Source: Opitutales bacterium (GTDB taxonomy: Bacteria; Verrucomicrobiota; Verrucomicrobiia; Opitutales; Coraliomargaritaceae). From it: 64,000 nucleotides of DNA. The stretch is taken from positions 1 to 64,000 of the forward strand of contig JANQXM010000048.1 of NCBI GenBank assembly GCA_030729385.1, read 5' to 3'. The translations under genes and the position numbers were made by a program. The notes below the pieces were generated by a model. It was not told where the DNA came from and ran no database searches. It saw nothing but the letters and a program-made list of their open reading frames with translations. This document shows positions 45,143 to 52,795 of this stretch, piece by piece; position 1 is the stretch's first letter; each line of letters starts with the position of its first letter.

Positions 45143-45743
45143 CTGTTTGTGTGTGGTCGGGAGTCGGAGGGTTTTGAGAACCGAAAAATTCACCACGTGT
45201 GGCGTGCCCCTCTGCGGAGATGTTTTCGCGGCGTATGACGGTCCATATGGTTAAACCGAGAATTTTGAGATCGAGCAAGAAGGAACGGTTTTGCACATAC
45301 CACAGGTCGAGTTCGAATTGTCGTCCCCAACTTAGACCATTACGCCCGTTGACTTGTGCCCATCCTGTGATGCCGGGGCGGACGTCGTGGCGACGCGATT
45401 GCTCGGGAGAGTAGCGTTCTAGGTAGACAGTGGGGAGTGGGCGTGGACCAACGAGGCTCATATCGCCGGTTAGCACATTCCAGAGTTCCGGCAATTCGTC
45501 GAGGCTGGTGCTGCGCAAGAACTGGCCCCAGCGAGTCATCCGTTCTGCGTCGCTGCCCGTGCCGTCTCGCATAGTGCGGAATTTAAGAATGGAAAAGGCT
45601 TTCCCGTTTTGCCCCGCGCGCACCTGGCGAAAGAAAATAGGTCGCCCGAGAACTACCAGTTGTATGATGCACAGCACGCAGAGTGGGATACAGAGCACGC
45701 TCAGGCCGACTAAGGTCGCGAGTATGTCGAAGAGGCGCTTCAT
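45135..45743 (-). CDS. Undecaprenyl-phosphate sugar phosphotransferase
   Basis: 202 residues with one strong N-terminal hydrophobic segment (about 8-34) and the bacterial sugar transferase core: 'FFRQVRAGQNGKAFSILKFRTMRDG', 'TSLDELPELWNVLTGDMSLVGPRPL', 'RPGITGWAQVNGR'. It places the first sugar phosphate on undecaprenyl phosphate to start a glycan. It is the first gene of the cluster that ends with the nucleotidyltransferase. Confidence 0.92.
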   Translation of the reverse strand: MKRLFDILATLVGLSVLCIPLCVLCIIQLVVLGRPIFFRQVRAGQNGKAFSILKFRTMRDGTGSDAERMTRWGQFLRSTSLDELPELWNVLTGDMSLVGPRPLPTVYLERYSPEQSRRHDVRPGITGWAQVNGRNGLSWGRQFELDLWYVQNRSFLLDLKILGLTIWTVIRRENISAEGHATRGEFFGSQNPPTPDHTQTDA

Positions 45744-45884
45744 CTAGAAAATAGTTTTTTGTAAGGTTGGGGAATAGGTTACGATTTCATTGACTCACGC
45801 AGAGCAGTCAAACCTAGCTTTGACAGTTTTTTATTCATCTATAGACTCATTTCTTTCCTTTTTTAACACAAACACAGTAGAACT

Positions 45885-47057
45885 ATGATACTCGACGCCA
45901 ATGAACGCACTTTTCCTCCATTCAGCCTCACTCGTTTGCTGACGACTTGCTTCGGGCATGGTAATGGCGAGAAAGTCTGTATTTTAATCGATTTGCCAAA
46001 TCCTAAAGATATCGAAGATTTTAAGTTTCTGGAAGACGATACGCTCTCGATTCAGAATTATGGTCATGAGACCTTTTATAAAGGCTTTAAAACCGGCGGT
46101 CTTGAAGCGATGAACTGGGCCGGCGGAGATATTTTTGCCTATAAGGAAACCGGGGGAAGTAACCTCGACATGGAGGATGAGTGTTATGACCCTGAAGGTA
46201 ATTTACTGAGTTTGGACAAAGATATCTATACGGAATATGATATCATTCTGACGGTTTCGACGTTTTCTGCTACGGCACCACTCACCGCGAAGTGCAAGGA
46301 ATTCGGTTTTCGCGGGGCAACATTGCATGGGTTGAATCAGATCATTTTGGCGACAGGTCTTTCCGTTGATTACGATCTTGTGAGTGAAGAGGCAGAGAAG
46401 TTGCGCCTAGGGCTAACAAATGCGGACCGTTTTGAGATCGATTTCGAGGTAGAGAACAAGGTCTATACCTTGAAGCTACACACTAATGGGCAAGAAGCGC
46501 AGAAGAGCCATGGCTTGTGTCCTCCGGGTAAGCCCGATGTGGCCAATCTCCCTGCCGGTGAAGTGTATTTTGTTCCAGAAAGCGCCGAGGGTGTCTTTCC
46601 TTTTAAATACGATGAGAGCACGATTGGCTTACTCCACGTGGAAGATGGCAAAATCGTTAAGTCGCAATTCGTTTATGGTGATTATGCTGAAATTGAAGAT
46701 CACAACCGCCGCCTAAAAGACGATCCCATGATCGGTGCGCTTGGCGAACTCGGCTTCGGCACACAGGTGCTGCCTTTCTCTGGTCGCGACATTCAGGATG
46801 AAAAGATCCTGGGCACGATTCACGTAGCAACGGGTCGCGACGACCACCTAGGTGGCAACATCACTCCGGACCTCTTCAAGACGCATGAAAACGCCTCGCA
46901 TGATGATGTGCTCTATGCTCCACACAAGACGCCGGAGATTCGCCTACAGCAAGCTCGTATGATTAAGAACGGCGAGACGACCGTGCTGATCGAGCACTAC
47001 AAACCTGCGAAGTTCATGGTCGACCTCTTGGAGGCGGATCTACCGGTAGACGCTTAG
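45885..47057 (+). CDS. M29-like (aminopeptidase T type) metallopeptidase
   Basis: 390 residues. The C-terminal half has the M29 pattern: LPAGEVYFVPESAEGVF with a ligand glutamate, 'GALGELGFG', 'DEKILGTIHVATGRDDHLGGN', and 'ASHDDVLY' with a His-x-Asp pair. These match the dinuclear metal ligands of aminopeptidase T-like enzymes. The N-terminal half is diverged. It precedes the OvoA-C-type methyltransferase by four bases, so the two probably share a message. Whether it still cleaves peptides or has been adapted is open. Confidence 0.72.
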   Translation: MILDANERTFPPFSLTRLLTTCFGHGNGEKVCILIDLPNPKDIEDFKFLEDDTLSIQNYGHETFYKGFKTGGLEAMNWAGGDIFAYKETGGSNLDMEDECYDPEGNLLSLDKDIYTEYDIILTVSTFSATAPLTAKCKEFGFRGATLHGLNQIILATGLSVDYDLVSEEAEKLRLGLTNADRFEIDFEVENKVYTLKLHTNGQEAQKSHGLCPPGKPDVANLPAGEVYFVPESAEGVFPFKYDESTIGLLHVEDGKIVKSQFVYGDYAEIEDHNRRLKDDPMIGALGELGFGTQVLPFSGRDIQDEKILGTIHVATGRDDHLGGNITPDLFKTHENASHDDVLYAPHKTPEIRLQQARMIKNGETTVLIEHYKPAKFMVDLLEADLPVDA

Positions 47058-47061
47058 GCGA

Positions 47062-47811
47062 ATGATGCCCACCAACCCATACGAATCGGACGAACTGCTG
47101 CAGCAGTATCTGGTCTTTCATTACGCTACCGCTACGGAGCAATTTCCATATGGTTTCGGTGGGGCAGATGCGCTGGATTTTCCGAAGCGTTGCGCCTTGG
47201 AAGGTGTGGACTTTTCACGACTATCCGAACCAGCACGTGCGCTGGATCTCGGTTGTTCGGTGGGGCGTTCGTCTTTTGAGCTCGCCAGACATTGCTCCGA
47301 GGTCATCGGAATCGATTATTCGCATGCTTTTATCGACGTTGCGAAGCGGCTCCAAGTCGATGGGCAGCATCCCGCCACGCGGTTGGACGAGGGGTCGGCG
47401 ACGACGGCTCTCGATGTTATTGTCGACCCAGTTGTCGACCGTAGTCGCGTGAGTTTTGAGCAGGGTGATGCGCAGCACATTCGTCCGGATATCGGACAAT
47501 TTGATGTGGTGATCGCTTGTAATCTGATCTGCCGATTACCCGAGCCGATGCGCTTGTTGGCGCGGTTGCCTGATTTACTGAAACCGGGCGGTCAGTTGTT
47601 TATAACGACGCCTTTCACATGGCTGGAAGAATACACGCCTTCTCAAAATTGGCTCGGTGATGGGGCTCAGGATTCTTTTGCGGGGCTGCGCCGAGCTTTA
47701 GAGCCCGCCTTTGGCTTACAACGGCAATGGGACATGCCATTCCTTATTCGCGAGCACGCTAGGAAGTTTCAATATAGCATCGCGCAGGCTAGCTGCTGGA
47801 CGCGGAATTAG
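47062..47811 (+). CDS. Stand-alone OvoA C-terminal-type methyltransferase
   Basis: 249 residues matching, end to end, the C-terminal methyltransferase module of ovothiol synthase OvoA: NPYESDELLQQYLVFHY, SAM-binding 'ALDLGCSVGRSSFELARHCSEVIGIDYS', 'FDVVIACNLICRLPEPMRLL' and the ending 'IREHARKFQYSIAQASCW'. In OvoA this module is held responsible for N-methylating 4-mercaptohistidine. The N-terminal iron sulfoxide synthase is not fused here and not encoded nearby. The real substrate is therefore uncertain; the adjacent M29-like gene is the best clue. Confidence 0.88.
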   Translation: MMPTNPYESDELLQQYLVFHYATATEQFPYGFGGADALDFPKRCALEGVDFSRLSEPARALDLGCSVGRSSFELARHCSEVIGIDYSHAFIDVAKRLQVDGQHPATRLDEGSATTALDVIVDPVVDRSRVSFEQGDAQHIRPDIGQFDVVIACNLICRLPEPMRLLARLPDLLKPGGQLFITTPFTWLEEYTPSQNWLGDGAQDSFAGLRRALEPAFGLQRQWDMPFLIREHARKFQYSIAQASCWTRN

Positions 47812-47975
47812 GCCTTTTGGGCTGCGCTGAGCGTGGGGCTGAGGGTTTAGCGTCAAGCCGCTGCCTTTATTCGAGTTTCTAATGTCGTTATGCTGAGTTA
47901 TGGCATTCTCTACTTCTGCTGGCAAACGGTCGCAAAAACTTACCACGTTTGTGGCGAACCACTATATATGGGCTT

Positions 47976-48554
47976 ATGGATAGGTCAGCATACTATAACT
48001 TGGGCGAAAGTGGGATGGACGCTATTCGCTTCGGCGGGCAAACGCCCGTCCCGGATCAGTGCCAATTGGCTCATTTGATCCCACTTTTGATGCGCATCGC
48101 GAACAAGTCTCGCCTGGGTCTTTATGATCTCAGTGGCGTGCAATTTGTGAGTATGATGGAGATTTGTGCAGGCTCGCGTGTGAAGGTTGTGCCGACTGTG
48201 GAATTAGCTGCCTCGATTCGTGTCGATTTTGTTAAAGGCGTGATTGAAGTCTCTCAGGATGATGCAGGTGGTCTGCGTGATGCGATATTTGCAGCAGTCA
48301 TGTTACGTGTTTTCAATGAAGAGCCGGCGCTTCGCTCTAATCTCGCAGCGATGCTCGATGAAGTGAAGCTGCGTTTGCTCGATGAATTGCCGCAAGTGCT
48401 CACCTATTCTGGATCTTCGGAGCTAAAGCTTTCGATGCTAGAAGATGGTCGTCTTGTGATTAAGACCAATCGTTATCCTCGCTCCTGTGCTTTGCCATAT
48501 CCACTCAAAGAGAAAGTGGTGGAAGAGAAAGCCATTATGCTCAGCGCGGCTTAA
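47976..48554 (+). CDS. Protein of unknown function
   Basis: 192 residues from the ATG at 47976. Cytoplasmic-looking, with a middle part rich in strands ('MEICAGSRVKVVPTVELAASIRVDFVKGVIEVS') and a helical stretch ('LRSNLAAMLDEVKLRLLDEL'). I recognise no family. The early codons include a small CGGGC/GCCCG palindrome (48035-48048). A longer TTG start exists at 47949. It converges on the DUF502 gene. Confidence 0.62.
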   Translation: MDRSAYYNLGESGMDAIRFGGQTPVPDQCQLAHLIPLLMRIANKSRLGLYDLSGVQFVSMMEICAGSRVKVVPTVELAASIRVDFVKGVIEVSQDDAGGLRDAIFAAVMLRVFNEEPALRSNLAAMLDEVKLRLLDELPQVLTYSGSSELKLSMLEDGRLVIKTNRYPRSCALPYPLKEKVVEEKAIMLSAA

Positions 48555-48574
48555 GCTGTAAAAGGGCAGATTTA

Positions 48575-49240
48575 CTAAGCCTTTGCTTCGCTCGGATTTT
48601 CGATCTGAATGGGTTCCCCGGTCTTTGGGTCAGGCACGACCGCGCCGCCAGAAATGATCAGCTTAATGCCATCAGTGATGCTCATCTCAAGTCGTGTGAC
48701 GTCGGAGTCTGGCAGCATTAAAAGGAAGCCGCTCGTTGGGTTGGGTGTCGTTGGCACAAAGATATTTACAATGTGCTCTCCAGTAACTCTTTGAGCTTCC
48801 CCTTTAGCTGTGCCTGTTAAAAACCCGAGCACGTAACAACGTGGCCGTGGATACTCGATCAAGACCACTTCCTGGAAGACTGATTTTTCCTGCTGGCTGA
48901 AGGTGTCGACGATTTGTTTAACGCTTCTATAGACGGTGTTAATGATAGGGACTCGGTCTAGGAGCCGTTCGATGCTATTCAGCATGATTTTCCCAATGAA
49001 AAACTTGGAAAAATACCCCAGCAAGGTGATTAGCAGGAATACGACTGCGACAGAGATGAATTTGAGCATGAGCTCGACTGCAGGTAAGTCCCTCCAATCT
49101 GGATCGAGATACCAAAAGAAGAAGTTGCTCGCTGGCGTGCCGAGGCGTTCCAATAGGAAACTGATCACGATGATCGTCACACCCAGTGGGAGGATGACGA
49201 CTACGCCGGTGATAAAAGCATTACGTAAGGAGCGAAACAT
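48575..49240 (-). CDS. DUF502 membrane protein
   Basis: 221 residues. Two membrane segments (about 8-30 and 57-82) and the DUF502 core 'RVPIINTVYRSVKQIVDTF', 'VVLIEYPRPRCYVLGFLTG', 'NIFVPTTPNPTSGFLLMLP'. In plants LIKE COV proteins share this domain; bacterial function is unknown. Single gene. Confidence 0.93.
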   Translation of the reverse strand: MFRSLRNAFITGVVVILPLGVTIIVISFLLERLGTPASNFFFWYLDPDWRDLPAVELMLKFISVAVVFLLITLLGYFSKFFIGKIMLNSIERLLDRVPIINTVYRSVKQIVDTFSQQEKSVFQEVVLIEYPRPRCYVLGFLTGTAKGEAQRVTGEHIVNIFVPTTPNPTSGFLLMLPDSDVTRLEMSITDGIKLIISGGAVVPDPKTGEPIQIENPSEAKA

Positions 49241-49362
49241 ATCTGAAATTCTGGTTTAAGTGCAACGCGAGGACGGGTCTGTGGCGAGTCGGAAACGATT
49301 ATTATATTACCCGTGAAATCGGGTTTTGCCATGTTCGAATTTGCTTACAATATGTGACTCTA

Positions 49363-50376
49363 ATGCCTGCAACCTCACCAACTGTCACAGGAACACGTGC
49401 GCCGCGACGCTCGAAAGTGGGACCTTTGCTATTGGCATTGATGATACAAGCAGGACTGCTGTTGGTGGCTGTATTTGTGGTGGTTCTGGTGCCGGAGTTC
49501 AAGTCGGACCCGGAGTTTGTTGCCCGAAAGAAGATTTATCTGCCACAGAAGGAGTTGGAGCACAAAGTCGCCCTGGCAGAGTTTCAAAATGCGGCTAGTT
49601 CGCCGATGCAGATGGAGCGCATTAGCACGGCGGCACTTTTGCCCGATGCTCTGCCATCGTTGCCGAACATGCCGACGAGTGAGTTCAACCCGATCGAGCG
49701 GAACCCTGCTGCCTTGCAGTCCGATTCTTTGCTCGGGCAATCGGGAGTGCTGGGTGCTCTGCAGGGCTTGAAGACGGAATCGTCGTCGGCTTCGTTGTTT
49801 GGTATTCAAGACAGTGGACAGCGTATCCTCATACTTTTTGATAATAGCTCGACCGTCTGGAACAAAGCCAGTGCCGCGGGCGTATCGACCGATACCTTTG
49901 TCCGCGAGTTGGCTGTGTTGATTGACGGCTTGAACGCGAACACGCTCTTCGGGTTGGTGCCCTTTGCGCAGCAAGTCGGCACCTTTAGGGATTACATGAT
50001 CGCGGCAGGTGCACGAAATAAACAAGCCGCTAAACTGTGGGTGCGCGATAATGTCCGTTCCAGTCGCAAGAACACGCAGCTACCATTCGAGGTGAATGGT
50101 ATTCAAGGCGCCCTGACGGTTGCATTTCAAATGGAGCCCGAAGTCATTTTCATCGTTTCAGACGGAGACTTTCAGCGCGGTAAAAGCGAGAAGTTTAGTG
50201 GAGGCGATGTGCCTTGGGATGATGTGGAAAAGACACTGCGCGATCTTGTTCGCGAGTATGGTATCGAGCCGCGTATCCACTTTATTGGTTTCAAGGTCGA
50301 ACTCGAAGCCGGCGATGCGATGGAGAAAATTGCACGTCGTTATAAAGGTAAGTTCAGCGACTTCGCGAAGCGGTGA
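49363..50376 (+). CDS. Membrane-anchored von Willebrand A-like protein
   Basis: 337 residues from the ATG at 49363; a GTG at 49354 is an alternative. One membrane segment (about 20-45: 'LLLALMIQAGLLLVAVFVVVLV'), a low-complexity linker rich in Ser/Pro/Ala, then a VWA-like domain from about residue 145: 'RILILFDNSSTVWNKA' with a DxSxT metal site, and 'EVIFIVSDGDFQRGK' later. Such domains bind protein ligands through a metal. A fragment of the palindromic repeat begins six bases after the stop. Confidence 0.72.
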   Translation: MPATSPTVTGTRAPRRSKVGPLLLALMIQAGLLLVAVFVVVLVPEFKSDPEFVARKKIYLPQKELEHKVALAEFQNAASSPMQMERISTAALLPDALPSLPNMPTSEFNPIERNPAALQSDSLLGQSGVLGALQGLKTESSSASLFGIQDSGQRILILFDNSSTVWNKASAAGVSTDTFVRELAVLIDGLNANTLFGLVPFAQQVGTFRDYMIAAGARNKQAAKLWVRDNVRSSRKNTQLPFEVNGIQGALTVAFQMEPEVIFIVSDGDFQRGKSEKFSGGDVPWDDVEKTLRDLVREYGIEPRIHFIGFKVELEAGDAMEKIARRYKGKFSDFAKR

Positions 50377-50381
50377 GACTC

Positions 50382-50406
50382 GGGTAGGGACGGCTGCATT
50401 CTCTAG
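50382..50406. repeat. Truncated copy of the palindromic element
   Basis: GGGTAGGGACGGCTG is identical to 30472-30486; after a 3-base insertion TCTCTAG matches 30487-30493. Only the left arm is present; the right half is missing. This shows that the element at 30473 belongs to a dispersed family. Confidence 0.75.
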
Positions 50407-50523
50407 GGTTCTAACTGCTCAATAAGTTTCTCGTCTGTCGATGGTTTTGGTGACGATACAAATTTCCATAATGATTGATCCTTGGTTGCTAGTTCGAAGT
50501 TGAGAATGTTAACTGCCACAGCT

Positions 50524-51408
50524 ATGATACCTACTTTACATATCATTACAGGACCGACTGCTGTTGGTAAAACAGAGTATGCGTTGAAGTATGCGGAACA
50601 GCATGACGCGGAGATTGTTTCGTGTGATGCGTCCTTGGTGTATCGTGGCATGGATATTGGAACTGCGAAGCCAACTAAGGAAGAACTAGCTCGTGTGCCA
50701 CATCATTTGATCGATGTGAATGCGGTTGATGAGCCTTATGATATTGTTGCTTATGTGCGTGATGCCGAAGCAGCGGTTGCGGATATCGTGGCGCGTGGAA
50801 AGTCAGTTGTTGTGACAGGTGGTAGTGGGTTTTATTTAAAGAGTTTTTTCGCGCCGGTGATTGACATTGTAAAGGTTAGCGATGCCGAGCGTCAGCAAGT
50901 GGCCGCGCTTTATGAAGCTGAAGGCTTGGATGGCTTGTTAGCTGATTTGCAGAAACGTAGCCCAGAGGGTATTGGTAATTTAGATCCAAAAAATCCGCGT
51001 CGCGTGCTGCGCGCTTTGGAGCGGTGTATCGCCTCTGGTAAGTCGTTGCCAGATCTGCAGGCAGAATTTGCTGCGAGACCTGAGCCTTTTGGTGAGTTTG
51101 AGAAGAAGTTGATTCTTCTTGAGCGAGATACTGAAAACCTAAAGCAGCGTATCGCTCAGCGGGCGCAGAATATGGTTAATGATGGTTTGATATATGAAGT
51201 CGAAAAATTGGTCGAACTAGGGATTCGTAAGAATCCGAGCGCCTCATCTGCGATTGGTTATCGTGAGACCTTAGCCTTTTTAGATCATAAACTTGAAATG
51301 CGAGAGCTCGTTCCTGAGATTGTTCAAAACACAGTTCACCTAGTGAAAAAACAGCGCACCTGGTTCCGCACACAAATTCGTGAGCCGGATGAGCAGATTA
51401 ATTTTTAA
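50524..51408 (+). CDS. miaA: tRNA dimethylallyltransferase
   Basis: 294 residues from the ATG at 50524. P-loop GPTAVGKTEYAL, then 'SCDASLVYRGMDIGTAKPT', GGSGFYLKS, and the C-terminal 'SSAIGYRETLAFLDH'. It adds the isopentenyl group to A37 of tRNAs reading UNN codons. tag follows 18 bases downstream. The codons here are AT-richer than in the neighbouring genes by eye. Confidence 0.95.
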   Translation: MIPTLHIITGPTAVGKTEYALKYAEQHDAEIVSCDASLVYRGMDIGTAKPTKEELARVPHHLIDVNAVDEPYDIVAYVRDAEAAVADIVARGKSVVVTGGSGFYLKSFFAPVIDIVKVSDAERQQVAALYEAEGLDGLLADLQKRSPEGIGNLDPKNPRRVLRALERCIASGKSLPDLQAEFAARPEPFGEFEKKLILLERDTENLKQRIAQRAQNMVNDGLIYEVEKLVELGIRKNPSASSAIGYRETLAFLDHKLEMRELVPEIVQNTVHLVKKQRTWFRTQIREPDEQINF

Positions 51409-51426
51409 TCAACGAATACTATTTTT

Positions 51427-51990
51427 ATGTGTCAACGTTGCCAATGGTCAGTCGGTTCGGAGCTTTATAAAAGCTATCACGATGAAGAGTGGGGCGTGCC
51501 GGTATGGGATGATCGAGTGCTTTTTGAGTTTCTCATTCTTGAGGGTGCGCAGGCAGGGCTCAGTTGGATCACGATACTGAATAAGCGGGAGAACTATCGT
51601 CGGCTCTATGATGGTTTTGATGCGGCTAAGATCGCACACTACGATGCTGTAAAGGTCGCCGAGTTGCTAGCGGACGCCGGAATCGTGCGCAACCGCTTGA
51701 AAATAGCTGCGTCGATTGGCAATGCGCAGGCCTACCCGCGAGTTGTCGAGCGTGAGGGCAGTTTCGCAAAATGGCTGTGGCAATTCGTGGGCGGTCAACC
51801 AATACAAAATAGCTGGAAGTCTTTAGCAGATGTCCCTGTCAGCACACCCGAGTCGGATGCGATGAGTAAAGCGCTCAAGAAAGAAGGCTTCAAGTTTGTC
51901 GGCAGCACTATCTGCTATGCCTTCATGCAAGCCGTCGGTATGGTTAACGATCATACCACTGATTGCTTTCGATTCGCGCAGCTGCGTTAG
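51427..51990 (+). CDS. tag: DNA-3-methyladenine glycosylase I
   Basis: 187 residues. Typical opening 'CQRCQWSVGSELYKSYHDEEWGVPVWDD', then 'LFEFLILEGAQAGLSWITIL', and a C-terminal 'VGMVNDHTTDCF' with zinc-binding histidine and cysteine. It excises 3-methyladenine from alkylated DNA. It probably shares a transcript with miaA. The gene is followed by a palindromic element. Confidence 0.94.
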   Translation: MCQRCQWSVGSELYKSYHDEEWGVPVWDDRVLFEFLILEGAQAGLSWITILNKRENYRRLYDGFDAAKIAHYDAVKVAELLADAGIVRNRLKIAASIGNAQAYPRVVEREGSFAKWLWQFVGGQPIQNSWKSLADVPVSTPESDAMSKALKKEGFKFVGSTICYAFMQAVGMVNDHTTDCFRFAQLR

Positions 51991-52036
51991 TGGGGTTTCG
52001 GACTGACTCTGACAGGCCTATCTTCATCCTTTTTGT

Positions 52037-52121
52037 TGTAGCCATGGCAGTCTCCTGCCGTGTTTTGCGATTGTGGACAAAGTCGATGCTGACGATCACG
52101 TCACAGAGTGACGTGGCTACA
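52037..52121. repeat. Composite palindromic element
   Basis: Outer inverted ends TGTAGCCA (52037-52044) and TGGCTACA (52114-52121). Inside are GGCAG/CTGCC (52046-52059) and CACGTCAC-AGA-GTGACGTG (52097-52115). It occupies the gap between the converging tag and pseudopilin-like genes and may also stop transcription. Its architecture matches the element at 30473 although the sequence differs. Confidence 0.7.
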
Positions 52122-52199
52122 TTATATTCAGAGGCATGGTTTTACAAACGTATGGGGAGAGCTTCGTGGTTCACTATACCAATGAATAGCCTGAAGGCT

Positions 52200-52790
52200 C
52201 TACTCAGAGTCTTGCTGGGCTTGATTGATGGCGAAGTCATCGTTGGTCCAGTGCTGTTGGTCGGGGCCGGCGGAGCGGATTTCCATTTCTTGTGCGGAGA
52301 GCGCGTGGAAGAAATAAGGGGTGCCCCATTGGTCGAGTAGCTGTTTGTCTGTGAGTGCCTGGCTTTGAGGATCGAGGAAGACGATACGCTTTGGGTTTTT
52401 GCCGAGGAGTTGTTCGGTGATTTCTGTGTTCTCGCTGCCGACTGGATTTTCTTTATAGGCGAATCGGTAGTGGCTGATGAGTTGATCGATCACTGTAAGT
52501 GCTTCGTCAGGGTCGATGGTTTGGTCGAGTGTGCGACTGGCATCTACGGATGGGTTGTAGAGCACGCGCCCATCTGCGAGGCGAGTGAGTCTGGGGTCGT
52601 CGGGTTGGGGTATGTCGTAAGGGTTCGGCTCGGTGGTCTGGCTCGTGACTGATTCGGATGTGGTTGCGGGTGTATTATTTTGGGTCTCACTCGCAGTGTC
52701 ATTTGCGACGTCAATCGAGCTCACCTTCACATAAAGGAGTAGCAGTAGGCTGGCGCCTACGAAGATGAGGATCATCCAATTTTTTTTCAT
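52200..52790 (-). CDS. Small anchored protein with pseudopilin-like C-terminus
   Basis: 196 residues. N-terminal hydrophobic segment (WMILIFVGASLLLLLYV), a Ser/Thr-rich linker, then a C-terminal 'DQWGTPYFFHALSAQEMEIRSAGPDQ' that resembles the GspG-like end (WGxPY...SxGxD). It lacks a clear prepilin cleavage motif. It lies five bases after the DUF1501 gene and completes the three-gene set with the DUF1800 protein. Function unknown. Confidence 0.65.
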   Translation of the reverse strand: MKKNWMILIFVGASLLLLLYVKVSSIDVANDTASETQNNTPATTSESVTSQTTEPNPYDIPQPDDPRLTRLADGRVLYNPSVDASRTLDQTIDPDEALTVIDQLISHYRFAYKENPVGSENTEITEQLLGKNPKRIVFLDPQSQALTDKQLLDQWGTPYFFHALSAQEMEIRSAGPDQQHWTNDDFAINQAQQDSE

Positions 52791-52795
52791 CTAGT

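Noticed and set aside
50403-50651. An 82-codon minus-strand frame across the miaA start
   Set aside because: It overlaps the conserved miaA P-loop and has no similarity to known proteins.
51963-52340. A 125-codon plus-strand frame over the tag-pseudopilin gap
   Set aside because: It runs through a palindromic repeat and antisense to a better gene; composition is not protein-like.
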